Positions 31,856 to 44,070 of a stretch of 64,000 nucleotides of DNA are shown in pieces. Below the pieces are notes generated by a model that had not been told where the DNA came from, searched no databases, and saw nothing but the letters and a program-made list of their open reading frames with translations. This DNA comes from Aspidapion aeneum (Eukaryota > Arthropoda > Insecta > Coleoptera > Brentidae): assembly GCA_963576565.1 (NCBI GenBank), contig OY755046.1, positions 54,043,471-54,107,470 on the forward strand. Reading direction: 5' to 3'. How positions within the stretch are numbered: position 1 is the stretch's first letter; every line of letters begins with the position of its first letter. The translations under genes and the position numbers were made by a program.

Positions 31856-33120
31856 GTTTCACCTGATTGTTTATTTATATTTATTTATTTCTATTGTTTA
31901 TAATATTTTTTGGGAGGTTCAAACATGGAAAAAGCTTTAGCTCCAAATTAAACAATTTGGAGGGTCTTTAAATAAGTAATCAAAAGGCCTAGAAATCTAG
32001 CAAGCATGATCAGACGCTTGTTACAAAAACATTTAAAAAAATGAAACAGTTGATCGAAAGTAATCAAAATAAATTCAACATTTAAGTACGCGTAATAATC
32101 GAGCAACCTGCGGATCAAGTTGACTTGATTAAGCAAAATGTCGATTATTATTAAGCGAAATTAAGCAAATTGTCATATTAAGTTGAAAATATAGAGGAAA
32201 TCCGCAATATTGAAAACAAATAAAGTATCATGATGTGTGATGATTGCGTCTTAGGGCCCGATGATAAAATTAATAAAGGCGGTGATCAGTTTAGTATTCA
32301 GGCAGTTTTAACCATTCTTTATGGACTTAACTCGACAGACTTACATACAGACATACATACATAGATTCAAGCAAGTTTGTAAATAAGGCTTAATAGAAAA
32401 TTATTTTAAAAATGTTGAAAACTAGTAAATGTCCACCAACGGAGCAATCAATTGAGATAACTTACTCTTAGGTTACGTAACAAATATGGATGTTTCAGTT
32501 ACATTTAGCAACTTTTCGAGTTAATTGGTGCCATTTAAAAAGACAGCTGTTTCTAAGAGTCAATTTGTTACCGAGAAGTAAGTCGTATTAGTTTCCCACA
32601 AATATTCAAACTTATCATTTTTTTGTAAGATAACAATACAATCAAATAGTTTTTTTTCGGTATTTAAGACTCTTTGAAGTTCTTTTTTTCTTAAAAGAAG
32701 ATTCAAAGTTCTTAGTATTATTTTTAGTATTCTTTATTTTAAACAGAGGCGTGCGGCAAAACTGGAGACAAGGGAAGCAATTTTTTTTAAAAACTTGCTT
32801 ATTTGTATTTTTCTATCTTTTTTAGTTTTCGGTAAACTTTAATTTCTTGCTTTAGCCTATTGTTGTTTATATTTTCATTAAAATTTTGGGAAGAAATCAT
32901 TTTGTTAATCAAAAAACACACTATACAATCACGGCCGTTGCAACATCCTTTACCGAAACCAAAGCCTCTTGCTGGCATGCCATTGTGAAACGCGTATGTA
33001 CGTAATAGAACAGACTGGATAGTTCAAGGCTAAAGGGCGCCAACTGAATTTTCGCATTGGGCTTGCATGCATTAACCCCCTCCACTATGTTTTTCATAAC
33101 GAGAGAAGCAATTTTATCTG
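31856..33120. other. Spacer without recognised gene
   Basis: AT-rich, with a short CATACATACATA tract near 32345. The 91-aa minus ORF at 32921-33196 overlaps repeat R2 and has no clear identity. Confidence 0.4.
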
Positions 33121-33254
33121 CGGCGTAGAGCCCAAGGAGCCGGCGGTTGTCGCGAAAGTGACGCTGCTCTTGGGACAAATCAAGACCAATTGTCAATCCT
33201 TATTCGTTTTCTACGCGTACGACAAAGACAACTAACATTGTTGTCCTTTCTTAT
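33121..33254. repeat. Dispersed repeat R2, copy 2
   Basis: Matches 10311-10447 (GTTGTCGCGAAAG, CAAATCAAGACC, TTCTACGCGTACGACAAAGA), same orientation. Confidence 0.75.
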
Positions 33255-33270
33255 TCTCCCGTCTACTGTT

Positions 33271-33717
33271 GCAGCGTTCGGTATTTACGTCGGATTAATC
33301 TTTTTGATCGAAATCGTTCGTTAATTCCATCTAGATATAGGGGAGGTAGATCTGAATCGTTCGGTAATTCTGCTCATTAGTATGAGCAGAATCCGACTAG
33401 TGTCGGACGTAAATCTGGTTGCTCCGTACATTTTGATCGACGAAAGAGATTAATCCGAGATTGTGACGTTATGTTGTGTATTTGTTTTGTTTATAAAAAT
33501 ATTTTTTTTATGTAAAAAGATTGAAATCGAATTATTTGATGTTGAAGACAACAAATTATATAAATTTCCGACATTAAAGGAAAATTTTGTCAAAATTATA
33601 GCTGGGCGTGAGTTGCAATATGTACATAATATTTTTGGTTATATTTAAGGTTATAATTCCAATTTGCCCAGACTAATCTGTAATCACGTGACCAAAAATC
33701 CGAATACCGAACGCAGC
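33271..33717. mobile_element. Candidate inverted-repeat element (447 bp)
   Basis: Begins GCAGCGTTCGGTATT and ends with the reverse complement GCTGCGTTCGGTATT (14 of 15). No target duplication could be found, so class and exact ends are open. A 61-aa ORF inside (33463-33648) has no recognised motif. Confidence 0.45.
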
Positions 33718-34550
33718 TTGTATGCAAATAGGTATGCCGTTTTTCTAGCACATAGGTACGCGCGAAATATATTGCATCTGATACAGTCTTATCACTCCCA
33801 AAAGACTGGCGCTAATTATGTCAAGTTTTAATAGTTAATTATTAACAATGCTTCCCTTGTTTACATGGACCGCACGTTCCTGATTTTAAAAATAAACTGT
33901 ATATGATTCAAATACAACTTACGACTGTTATTGTTGAATCAAGGTTGATTTTGTCAGAAGACAAAAAACAATACTATCTATGCGTTTATTTTAATCCACA
34001 TCCTTAATTTTAAGCAGGTCCACAAATTACTTTGATGACTGTTTGGCGGTGGTGTCCCTTTATACATTTAGTAAAGCAAGTAAAACTACCCCTTAGTTTG
34101 GTTTCTATTTACTCATCCCAGACTATTGCCATCCTCTGATCGCAGAAGAATGAGGTTCTCTGAAAGAAATTGTTCAATCTGCAACGTGATTTCTTCCGTT
34201 CGGTAACGCTATTTTTGATGTTACAGAAATTGTCCCTGTTTTTGAAATCCGGACATTTTTCTGTGGAATTTAGTTGGAAAATAGTTGTATTTATAATCTG
34301 TCTTAATATTTTTGACCAATATCTATTTCTGCAATTTTGTCTTGTGCCATAAATTGTGTGCTTTTTAATTTTTGTCCCTTCGGTAACGTTGATGTCCCTT
34401 CTGTAACACCTAAAATATCCGGATATTTATGTTAAGGTTCAGTCTAGTGTTATTTTAAACCAATTTTTTTAATTTTAAGTTGTCCTTCAGAGACAACTTA
34501 TGTAAAATAATAAAATATTTTTCAGATTATGTGTATTTTAGTCATTTATA
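33718..34550. other. Spacer with repeated CTTCGGTAACG phrase
   Basis: Phrases CGTTCGGTAACGCT, CCTTCGGTAACGTT and CCTTCTGTAACACC occur within 34195-34410. They could be remnants of a tandem array or element end. No gene recognised. Confidence 0.35.
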
Positions 34551-35363
34551 CTACTACTATGTCGGTTTAGAACGTTTTTCTACGTTGTGCGACGCCTATT
34601 CTCCACCTGCTTCGATCCTGACAATCATCTTCCGACAGGTTTTTTTGACTCATTGATCTTTGGATTGACTTTTGCCATTCCAGTTTAGGACGCCCTCTTT
34701 TTCTGCGCCCTATTGGTTGCCATTCTAGGACCTGCTTTGGTAATCTTTCGTCGTTCATCCGTTGTACATGGCCGTACCATATCAGTTGTCTTTTAGTGAT
34801 GTCATCCGTTATGCTTCCCTCGTTTCCCATTATTTCTTTTATGATCTTATTTCTTATATGATCTGTTCTAGATATTCTCATTGATCTTCTTATTGCATCC
34901 ATTTCGACACTTTCCATTTTTGCTTTGTATTTTTCTGTTACGCGACATGTCTCTATTCCATAAAGCAGCGTGTTTTTCACCATTGTTTCATATATGTTAA
35001 ATTCTACATTCTTTTTTATCTCTCTGCTCCATAAAATACTGTTAAGCCAACCAATTACCTTTTTTGCTTTTACTATTATTTTTTCTAGTTCTTTACAGTC
35101 TGTTCGTGTCTTATCAAATGTGACACCCAAGTATACATACTCATTGCATGGAGATATTGTTTGTTCATTGTCTAGTTCTCACTTGATTCGTTTCCAATAC
35201 ATAAGTACTGTGTCTTGTCCACGTTCACTGTTGGTTCACTTTTGGTATTCTTCCGTTAACTTTCTCATATACTCCATGTCTTCTTTATCATTAGCTACAA
35301 TTACTTGGTCGTCAGCAAACTGCAGTGTGTATATAGTAAATCGGTCGTTAAGTTTTATTCCCA
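34551..35363 (-). mobile_element. RTE-like LINE family A, copy 5 (best-preserved C-terminal ORF)
   Basis: The minus-strand ORF (34567-35130, 187 aa) is still open across the thumb and C-terminus: LGVTFDKT-like start, WSREIKKNVEFNIYETM, NTLLYGIETCRVTEKY, then SITDDITKRQLIWYGHVQ and the basic GRRKRGRPKLEWQ motif typical of RTE-like enzymes. The (TAG)n tail is at the left end. RT motif FADDQV lies upstream near 35320 after a shift. 5' truncated. Confidence 0.85.
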
Positions 35364-35400
35364 TTTAGTAATTTATGAGGAAAGAAATACTAGAGATACC

Positions 35401-35765
35401 TAGAGACTCTGTATGTATGACATATTTTAAGGAAGTAGAGACGCGGAAAACATCAAAGTCACTCATATTCATATTTTTTGGTTATGTTGTTTACTTGCCA
35501 AGTTCATTGGCGTTTTACCAAAATAGTTTATGTTGTCAGCGGTAACTGACATCAGTCATCACGCAGCAACATATAAACAAACACAGTCCGTCACCCCCGG
35601 TAAATGTTTGTCAAAAATTGTTTATTTTTATTTTCCGACGCTATCTCTCTAAACAAGGCTAGAGTATAGAGGACCGACATTTTACTCATTTGATTTAAAT
35701 AAATTTGACCTTGATAAGTTTGTCACGTCTCTGTTTCTTTAAAATATGTCATACATAGTGTCTTT
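35401..35765. mobile_element. 365-bp MITE with ~30-bp inverted ends
   Basis: Left TAGAGACTCTGTATGTATG and right (reversed) AAAGACACTATGTATG, both continuing into ACATATTTTAARGAA. AGAAATACT follows the right end (35766-35774) and is present exactly at 35383-35391, with a near copy AGAGATACC (35392-35400) touching the left end. Probable 8-9 bp TSD. Confidence 0.65.
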
Positions 35766-35774
35766 AGAAATACT

Positions 35775-37384
35775 TTGCTGATACAAAACCTTTTATTTTT
35801 TTAGCAAACATTTTGGTTTTGTTCCAAAAAAAATGTGCCTTAAAATCTGTAAAAAAATGGCGGACAACGTTATTAACGTTATATCAACGATACTAAACCT
35901 CTGTCTGTTTTACCTTTTCCTAAAGCTTGCAAATTTAAAGAATAGATTTACGGAATTGTGCTGTAGATGAAAAAGAGAACCACAGAAGCACAGGAGAAAA
36001 GATAACTTCATTAGAAGCATGATTAAAGAGGGACGTTAGGTATAATTAGGACAGTGTCAGACAATGGTCTGCAGAACTGCTTAATTTTACGTAAAACAGG
36101 GTGACTTATGGCTTAATGCTTGCTTGAGCATCACCCCCTGGGCTCTCGGAGGGAATGTTTGTCTTCTGAAATTGAATGTTTAGTCTCTACACCAACATGG
36201 ATTATACCGGAAATATAATAATTTTATTATTTCGAAAAGTTGGAGTACAAATCTGAAATTTATAGTTACATAAAATTAAATGTTTATACAAATTATTCGA
36301 CATTATTATTTTGAGAATTAAACTACAATATAACCAGTATCTTGGAAAGTGAACAAGTGGTTACTTTTTATCCTACTATTATCTATGTTGGAATTCAAGG
36401 TATACAGGGCTATTAACTCAGTCATTATTAAACGATCTGAATGCATATAAGTAATATTCAAATACTCCCTATTACCTATTTACACAATGGTTGGCGTTTG
36501 ATGCAAACATTCAGAAATAAAGGTACGAAAAATGCACAGATACCAAATTTACATAGATAGAGTTTTTGTCAACTGTACGCCGATGATTTGACGTAACGAA
36601 TACAAGAATAAAATAATATTCATGCGTAAAAGTATAGCCAATCAGGACATTTTATCTTAAGGACCGCAATTTCAAATATGTTTGCATTCTGCTTCGTAAG
36701 GTACCGTAGGTATTGCAATAATACGTACTATATGAAAATAATATGCATATGTCTTTGAAAGCAACCAATCAGGTCTTTTTTGCTTAAAAACCCCAAGGCC
36801 CTCATGTTTTCATCATGAATGGGCAGTTACCGTGGGTATTGGAATATTATGTATATGTGTGAATGAGAGTACTCTCTGCTTGAATTTGTTAAACATTGTT
36901 TCAGTAGCCTACTGATCCATATGAAACGAAAATTTATTACGTAATGCGGTCAAAACTTGGTGTATCTTTAGGGTTACCCCTTGGCTTGCCTCTTCATAAT
37001 ATAATCAACCATAAGAAGACGTCCGCACCAGATAAACTTGAATGATAAATTGGGAAAACAGAGTGCTAAGGTAAAGGAGCAGTCCTGGAAATAGAATAAA
37101 GAAGGTTTCCAGAAGCACAAAGAAACAATTCTAGGAAACCCATGTACAGCTAAATCCTTTTTGGAAAAAGAGACAAAGAAAACGGTGTTTGAACTGACGA
37201 CCATCAACCCGCAACTTACACTATAGTTGATCTACAACCTCAAAGTTTGAAGGGTTTTTCACTACCTCACTAAGAAATTCAAAATGATAATCCTGGAGAT
37301 GTGAAAAAAACTTAGAAAGTAGCAGAAAAGGGTCTGAAAATTTGATAGAGATATAAGGATTGATTTGCTGTAGAAGTAGTAGTA
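35775..37384. other. Spacer without recognised gene
   Basis: AT-rich. Small minus ORFs near 36974-37451 have no motif; the latter runs into the LINE fragment that follows. Confidence 0.4.
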
Positions 37385-38118
37385 GTGTGGGGTAGGCTCT
37401 AAGCCTGGCGACTAGGCACATGAAGCGCCCTTTTCGCCAACCCCTGGACATCCCCCGTACTGCGTCCTTCCTTCGTTAAGGAATCTGCCCGTCTTCTGTA
37501 CAAAGGCCAGTATATCGGGCCACCTCAGATTCAGAAGGCCCTCCGTCTTAAAGGCTTCCTCCTCTAATACCTCTCTTCTTGCCTCGTTGTAGGCTTCACA
37601 TGATGAGACCAAATGCGCCCAGGCCTCGTCCTCGGCCCAACATCACTCGCACGTCGCGTCCTCCTTCACTCTCATCTTCGCCTTGTAGGACGCAGTGTCC
37701 GGTTAGGACTGCCACTATGGCTCCCACCTCTCTTCGTGTTCTACGGAACAGCCTACGGGACTTGCTGTATCCTGTCACATACTCCTTCGCCTGTCTGGTG
37801 TTTCCTGTGTTGGTCCATTCCTTTTGTATCTCTTTCTGGGTCCACTCTGTTAGGGCCGACTTCATTTGCCCTCTTGTGAGCCCCAGGACAGGCTCTGACC
37901 CGAAGCGTTTCTGCCGGGATCCTCCCCTGGCGAGTTCGTCAGCTTTCTCGTTTTCTGGGACTCCCATGTGACCTGGGACCCATTCGAGCTCCATTTCTCT
38001 TACTCCTGAAGTGCTTCGGTTCGGTTCGGCACAGTGCTTTCAGCGCAGCTTGACTGTCAGAACAGATGCAGAGGCGCTTTCCTGTTTCGTCCCTAATTTC
38101 TTCCTCCCATGTTACCGC
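37385..38118 (-). mobile_element. RNase H-bearing LINE fragment, GC-rich 3' part
   Basis: Minus strand: ICSDSQAALKAL near 38050, then ELEWVPGHMGVPENEKADEL (RNase H motifs with conserved His and Asp), then LTGHC and the tail RWPDILAFVQKTG. Only a few frameshifts break it. It is strikingly GC-rich compared with the AT-rich surroundings, as expected for a more recent arrival. No RT domain remains. Belongs to the RNase H-containing LINEs (R1/I/LOA-like). Confidence 0.8.
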
Positions 38119-39545
38119 CAGTATATTGTTTTACTGTTAGATGATTTAAATAACTGACAATTCATTGTAAATCTGGAATAATACGGAGCTAAACTTAATT
38201 AATTCTGTTGCCAATTTATTTGCAGGATAAGCGGGTCTTTTTGAAAAAAAATTGATATACCTGAATAATATACCTTAGCAAAATGTTGGTTTTGGTTTTT
38301 ACTTAAAATTGAATAAAATAGTTTATTTGATGCTTTGTATGTCGTTATTTTGTGTGCTAACTAAATAAGCTCCTTTTTCTAAAGCTTTTCGCTTCCAGCT
38401 TCCAGAAGTTCTGCATATAATATAGGCTCGCAACTTCTCGGCAAGGTCTTAACTTTTGACAGATTTTGACCAGCTAAACATACCGGAATAGGAGTTATTT
38501 ATGGATCTTGGTGTGGTTTCTTGAGAGTTTATTATTTTGAAGTGTTGACGGCAACTTCGTGCGGTAGTTTTGGAAAATTCCATGGAAACGAAATAGAAGG
38601 TTTCAGAAACAGTATAGATACATATCTTTATATATACAGGGTTGTTAAAGGTATTTCTTACCGAAATAGATAAAGACGTTTTAGACATGTTCTGGGTTTT
38701 TCAACTACGAGAGGCTTTTGAAAAATCTGCATTTTGAAAGGGATGCTATAACTTTTTTATTTATGAAAACTTAATTTTGTTGTAAATAGAATTTTTATAA
38801 TTTTTTAATTTAATATAGAATCCAACTGTCAAACTGAATTTAATCTGTCATTTTCAGTTTTTGAAATATTACATAAAGTTTGTATTTTTCTTTCAATTTT
38901 TGGAATCAGCGTAAATTTTTTTTTTAATGGCAAGTTATACTTAATGGTTTATATTTGGTTTTTGGTTCATAAAATTTTTTTTGAGAGTCACGCTCAACTT
39001 TTTGGGCTAACTGGAGTAACTACGAAATCGTCGAAATCAAAACAATATGGCCCGACCGATAACGCCAAGTTGTCTCAGTGCACTAATTTAAGGTGCACAT
39101 AAGCTACCTTTAACAGAAACAGTTCACGCGAGTGGCATCATGTGGTTGATCGCCGCAATTGATTCAAAAGAGCACGAACCGAAGTAAGGCCCAGATTCTG
39201 TATACAGTAAAATTGTATAAGGAATTGTCGTCCTCTCTTTCTATATTTCGTAATTAGAATGCGACATAACACCTACGGTGCACAGAATTTGGGTCCAGTG
39301 ATGCGCGGCGCCGGCAGTAGCCGGCCTACGCATCCTCGTTTGAATACGAATACAAACAAATACATACCAGGTATTAATTTCTAGTTAGTATTCAAGTCTT
39401 TGGTGAATTTTGATACTTTATGATGAAATTAATAATTTTCATAGAATGATCAAATTTTAATATCTTTTTAAGCAAAATTTGGGAGAGCACGTGCACAGGT
39501 GCTGCACAGTATTCCCTTTTTATTTATTTATATTTTATATAAGTA
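38119..39545. other. Spacer without recognised gene
   Basis: AT-rich. A GC-rich patch GCGCGGCGCCGGCAGTAG near 39303 is unexplained. No ORF of note. Confidence 0.4.
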
Positions 39546-39723
39546 CAGTGGCGTATATAGAAAAAAGTTTCGGGGGGCCCGGACAGTTTCAGGGGGGGAC
39601 CAAGACTCAATGAGGCCGTATTTTATGTTATTTTATGTTTGTATTCATAAAATATGTGGAAATATCTAAAAAAATCTCAGCTTTGGAAGGAGGGGGGCGA
39701 GTCCCCCCTTATATACGCCACTG
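39546..39723. mobile_element. hAT-type MITE H1, copy 2 (178 bp)
   Basis: Ends CAGTGGCGTATATAG and, reversed, CAGTGGCGTATATAA. Exact 8-bp duplication TATAAGTA at 39538-39545 and 39724-39731. Colinear with 16880-17067. Confidence 0.93.
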
Positions 39724-39731
39724 TATAAGTA

Positions 39732-40061
39732 GGTGGGTATTTATATATTCTTAAATTATTGTTGTTGCCAAGGGGCTAAGCAAAACTATTTTCAAGGCGA
39801 AAGACCAAAACTTTATCGCATGATAAATCGAAAAAGCATTTACGACACAAAAGCTTCTCGATATATGTACAGCTCAAAGCTTAAGCTACAACGTCACATG
39901 GTCTGACAATGGATGTTTCTTTGCGGTCACTGTTGTGTGTTTTGGCAATTTTTCCACGTCACTTCGAGGCGACTTCTCGTCTGATAACACTAAGGGATGT
40001 TAGAACATAGATTTTATAAATATAGCTGGATATAACTTAATATGAACATGAACAAGAAGAA
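39732..40061. other. Short spacer
   Basis: No recognised feature. Confidence 0.5.
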
Positions 40062-41156
40062 GAAGAACAAAGTGGGTTTCGTGCAGGCCGATCTTGTAGT
40101 GAAAATATTTTTGTCTTAAATAAGTAACTGAGAACAGGAGTGCCACAAATAAAGATACTCATGTTACCTTTGTGAACCTACCAAAAGCAAGTGATACCGT
40201 TCCAGTAGAAAAATTATGGACGGTGTTAGAGCAAACTAATATCAATCATACATACATAAAAGCGATAAAAGAACTATACAACGGGTCAAAATTTAAAATT
40301 CAAATTGGAAATCGAGTTTTAATAGAATTCCTGGTAACGAAAGGTTTAAGACAGGCAATTTGTATCTCTCCAACTCTTTTTAAAATATATATCGCAGTAG
40401 CTCTAAAAACCTGGAGACATAAAGTGCACGGTATGAGTATACAATTTAATGACCGATTTACCATACAAACACTACAGTTTACTGACGACCAAGTAATTGT
40501 AGCTAATGATAAAGGGGGGGTTAACAGTGAACCTGAATAAAACACAGTACTTGTGTATTGGAAACGAATCAAGCGAGAACTAGATAATGGACAAACAATT
40601 TCTCCATGGAATAAGACAGGAACAGACTGTAAAGAACTGGAAAAAAGTTTATTGGATGTCTTTAACAGTATTTTATGGAGCAGAGAGATAGAAAAAAAAA
40701 ACTAGAATTTAACATATATGAAACAATGGTGATGAGCACGCTGTTGTATGGAATAAAGACTAGTCACGTTACAGAAAAATACAAAACAAAATTGAAAAGT
40801 GTCGAAAAGGATGCAATAAAAATGAGAATGTCTAGAACAGATTATATAAGATATGAGACCATAAAACAAAAAATGGAAATCGAAGGAAGCATAACGGATG
40901 ACATCACCAAAAGACAACTGATATGGTACGGCCATGTACAACAGATGACCGGCGAGAGTATACAAAAGCAGGTGCTAGAATGGCAACAATAGGGCGCAGA
41001 AAAGGAAGGCGTCCTGAACTGGAATGGTAACAGTCAATCCAAAGATCACTGGGTCACAAAATCCTAACAGAAGGTGATTCTCAGGATCGAAGGAGGTGGA
41101 GAATAGGCGGCGGACAACGTAGAAAAACGTTCTAAACCGATATAGTAGTAGTAGTA
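40062..41156 (+). mobile_element. RTE-like LINE family A, copy 6
   Basis: Begins in the RT at EQSGFRAGRSCSENIFVL, then an open 122-aa stretch with VEKLW, KAIKELYNGSKFKIQIGN, KGLRQAICISPTLFKIYI and FTDDQVIVAND (FADD-type box mutated to FTDD). A deletion follows, then TLLYGIKTSHVTEKY and SITDDITKRQLIWYGHVQ. The 3' end CTAAACCGATATAG is followed by (TAG)n. The RT coverage is the most complete after copy 3. Confidence 0.85.
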
Positions 41157-42622
41157 TAACTTAACATGTGTTACCCTTTTTGGAATACAGAACAAAGGTA
41201 AGGGTTGATTAAAATTATTAGCTTAATACCTGTTTTAACAATAATGTTGTAATGAGGCAGGGTGATGCTTTAAGTTCAATGATTTTTACATGGGAAAGTA
41301 GAGTAAGTTTTTTTTAAAGTTTGATCTCTCAGAGGTTAGAAATAATCATGGCGATTCGAATCAACTTTACTGTTGCTTTAAACAACTTCATGTTGCATAA
41401 GTCTCTTAAATTCTTATGCCCGGATGTTCTTTTTCTTGCTTGGTTTATCTTGCCCCTAATTTTTCCCTTTATGATATTATGGAGTAGCTAGTAATTGTTC
41501 TTTTTTTACAATCGTTTAAATTTTCTGCATCGGTTTTTTATTCATTATATATAATTCATTGATAACACCATTTTCCAAATGCTTTAAATTTGTTCATTTT
41601 GTCTTTTCTTGTATTGTTCATGCCTCATGCACATAAAGAAGGGTTAGAGAAACGTACTATTCTAATCGTCAGTTTACTGCTTTTTTAAGGCTGTTGGTTT
41701 TGCAGATGATATTATTGTACTTCTTGGTAGAATCAAGAATGCTCTGGAAGTTTTGTGTGTCGCAAAGTAAGAGTAAAGCAATAACATTTTAAAAAATTAC
41801 ACACAGCCAGAAATTGAACTACATTTCGGTTAACCCTTTGTTGCCTTTTTTTCTCTCTAACGACACTCGGTTTTAACGACCGATATTAAGCAGTCCGTTC
41901 AATGTCGTTATAACCGATATTTACTGTATTACGAGACGAGAAAGAAAAGAAAAGTGGTTGAATAAAAATAAAATAAGCCTAGACTGAGAGACTATCCCAT
42001 ACACTTTAAAAAAAAATCAAGAAAAAAAAGCACGCACTAATTGTGAAGTAAATGTATGTAATGAAATCCATGCAAAACAAGATAATTTTAGTATATTCTT
42101 TAAATTATACCTAGTTATGTCAAGTTTTCATTCATTAAAATAATTAACTGGATGAGTAAATTACATGCGTAGAATATTCTTTATTAGTAAATACCCATTT
42201 TAAAAATATACCTCGTAAGGTACACCTATTACACAGTACCTATGTCTTAGTTTTTCGATTTAAAAGAGATAAGAACATTAGAGCACATATTTCGCTTAGG
42301 ATCATTTCAAAAATTACGTAACTTTTGTAGACGAACACTTAAGAAATTAAAGAAAGAAAAGAAAAATTGTGCAACATAATTCATGTCATTTAGGGTGTAT
42401 TGCCACACACAATCGCAGAAAAGTGCAGTTTGGCATTACAACATTGTATGTGAGACTAACAGAAACAACTACGAAAAATAATAGCGGTGTTCCAAGTGGC
42501 CATGGAACTGGTAACAACAGTACAAAGAGTGCGAAACTACTGCTCTCAAAATACAAAAAAATACTATAAAAATTTATCTAATTCAGTCATTCTTTAACTT
42601 GAGACTAATCATAAAATATGTA
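41157..42622. other. Spacer without recognised gene
   Basis: AT-rich. The 66-aa plus ORF at 42369-42569 has no recognised motif. Confidence 0.4.
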
Positions 42623-43315
42623 GGGAGGATCGGGGCAAGATGACAAACGGGACAAGCTGACGAAATCAATTCAAAACAAAATTATTATGGGTTAAAGATA
42701 CATGGAGGTCGAAAGAATAATAATAGTACAGTGGTTTATAACTTATAATCTCGCTAAAAACTAAGCTTTTGCGAACAAATCTGAGGTAAGAATAATCTTC
42801 CTTGTCACTAGAAAATTATTTATTATGTTTTCAATATAAGAAAATGTAAATAACCATCTTTGGTTGTTTTTAGTTTTTATTTTTAATTTTTGTAATCTGG
42901 GGCAAGTTGGTGATGGCAAGATGACGAATTCGTCAAGCAGAGAGCATCCGTTATTACGTCGACTCCAATCAAAGAAGAGTTGAACAAGAACATAAAAAGA
43001 AAACCCATGGTAAAAGTTTAATTGTTAAAAGGAAAGTTTTTAATCAAAACCTACCAGAAACAAAAAAGAACAATGAAAATATTTTCTGCTCAGGGTGCTA
43101 GGAACCATGGATTGAGCCTCCAGTACGAGGGTTGGTGGCATGAAGCCTCACCTCACATGAAGTCGTAGGGCAATATGACAAAAACCGTTTTTTTTTAATT
43201 TGTTTGTAAACCTATCTATCTAACAATTAAACGAATTATTTTAGTCAAAACCGGGTTTGTGTATTTTCTAAGGAGCTTCAATCTTCTTCATCTCTCATCT
43301 TGCCTTACTTTCCCC
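42623..43315. mobile_element. Possible TA-flanked inverted-repeat element (693 bp)
   Basis: Left end GGGAGGATCGGGGCAAGATGA; right end reversed GGGGAAAGTAAGGCAAGATGA: shared GGCAAGATGA at the same offset. TA on both sides (42621-42622, 43316-43317). A third GGCAAGATGACGAA lies inside near 42917. Tc1/mariner-like by TA only; weak. Confidence 0.4.
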
Positions 43316-43317
43316 TA

Positions 43318-44062
43318 ATAAATATTATCTTATCTAACAATCCTTATTAGTCTACCAGACACATATTTCACGTGACTGTCCCAAACCAATTGTTTATTAA
43401 TTGTAACCGCTTGTGATTTTCAAAACCTACTTTTTTTTGGGCGTCCAATCCTACTGCTTTACGTTACGTATATATTTTATCTAAAAGCCTCTAATATCGA
43501 AGACGCTGTAACTAGCTTTATTAGCTACCGGTTAGGTTGTACGATGGTACTCTTCTGCGTACTATCAATTAGTACCTTATTAAAGTTATCGGTCTCGCGT
43601 GACTGGGAGTCATAAGGTACTAAAAAGTACTAAACCGTATTTAATTTTTGTTTTTTACTTAAAGTACCTACAAATTTACGTTAGCCATGTGATATGTGGC
43701 GTCTGATAACCAGCTCGTATTTTAAGTGAGGAGAAGTGGCTAGTATGTAGTAGTAGTTAGAGTATTCGAAAAAATATTTTAATGAGCACTGTGGATTTCT
43801 TTTTGAAATCTGATACACATAGAACACGCACTATCTAACATGAGAAGTTTCTTGCATACAAATTTATGATTATTAAATAAAAAATAAAATATTCCTAAAG
43901 ATTTTGTATGGTTTAGGAAGGTACTTTGATAATTTATTTATTTTATTTAGTTTCAAACATTTTTGAATTAAATATCTTATTATCATTGATTTTTTAGAAA
44001 ATATACATTGATCCATGACGGATCTGATACTTTCCTAGCGCATTCGCGCACTCCATGGGAAC
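43318..44062. other. Spacer without recognised gene
   Basis: AT-rich, no ORF above noise. Confidence 0.5.
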
Positions 44063-44070
44063 TCCAAGCT

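Noticed and set aside
37579..37971. 130-aa plus-strand ORF, Pro/Arg-rich
   Set aside because: Antisense shadow of the GC-rich RNase H LINE fragment.
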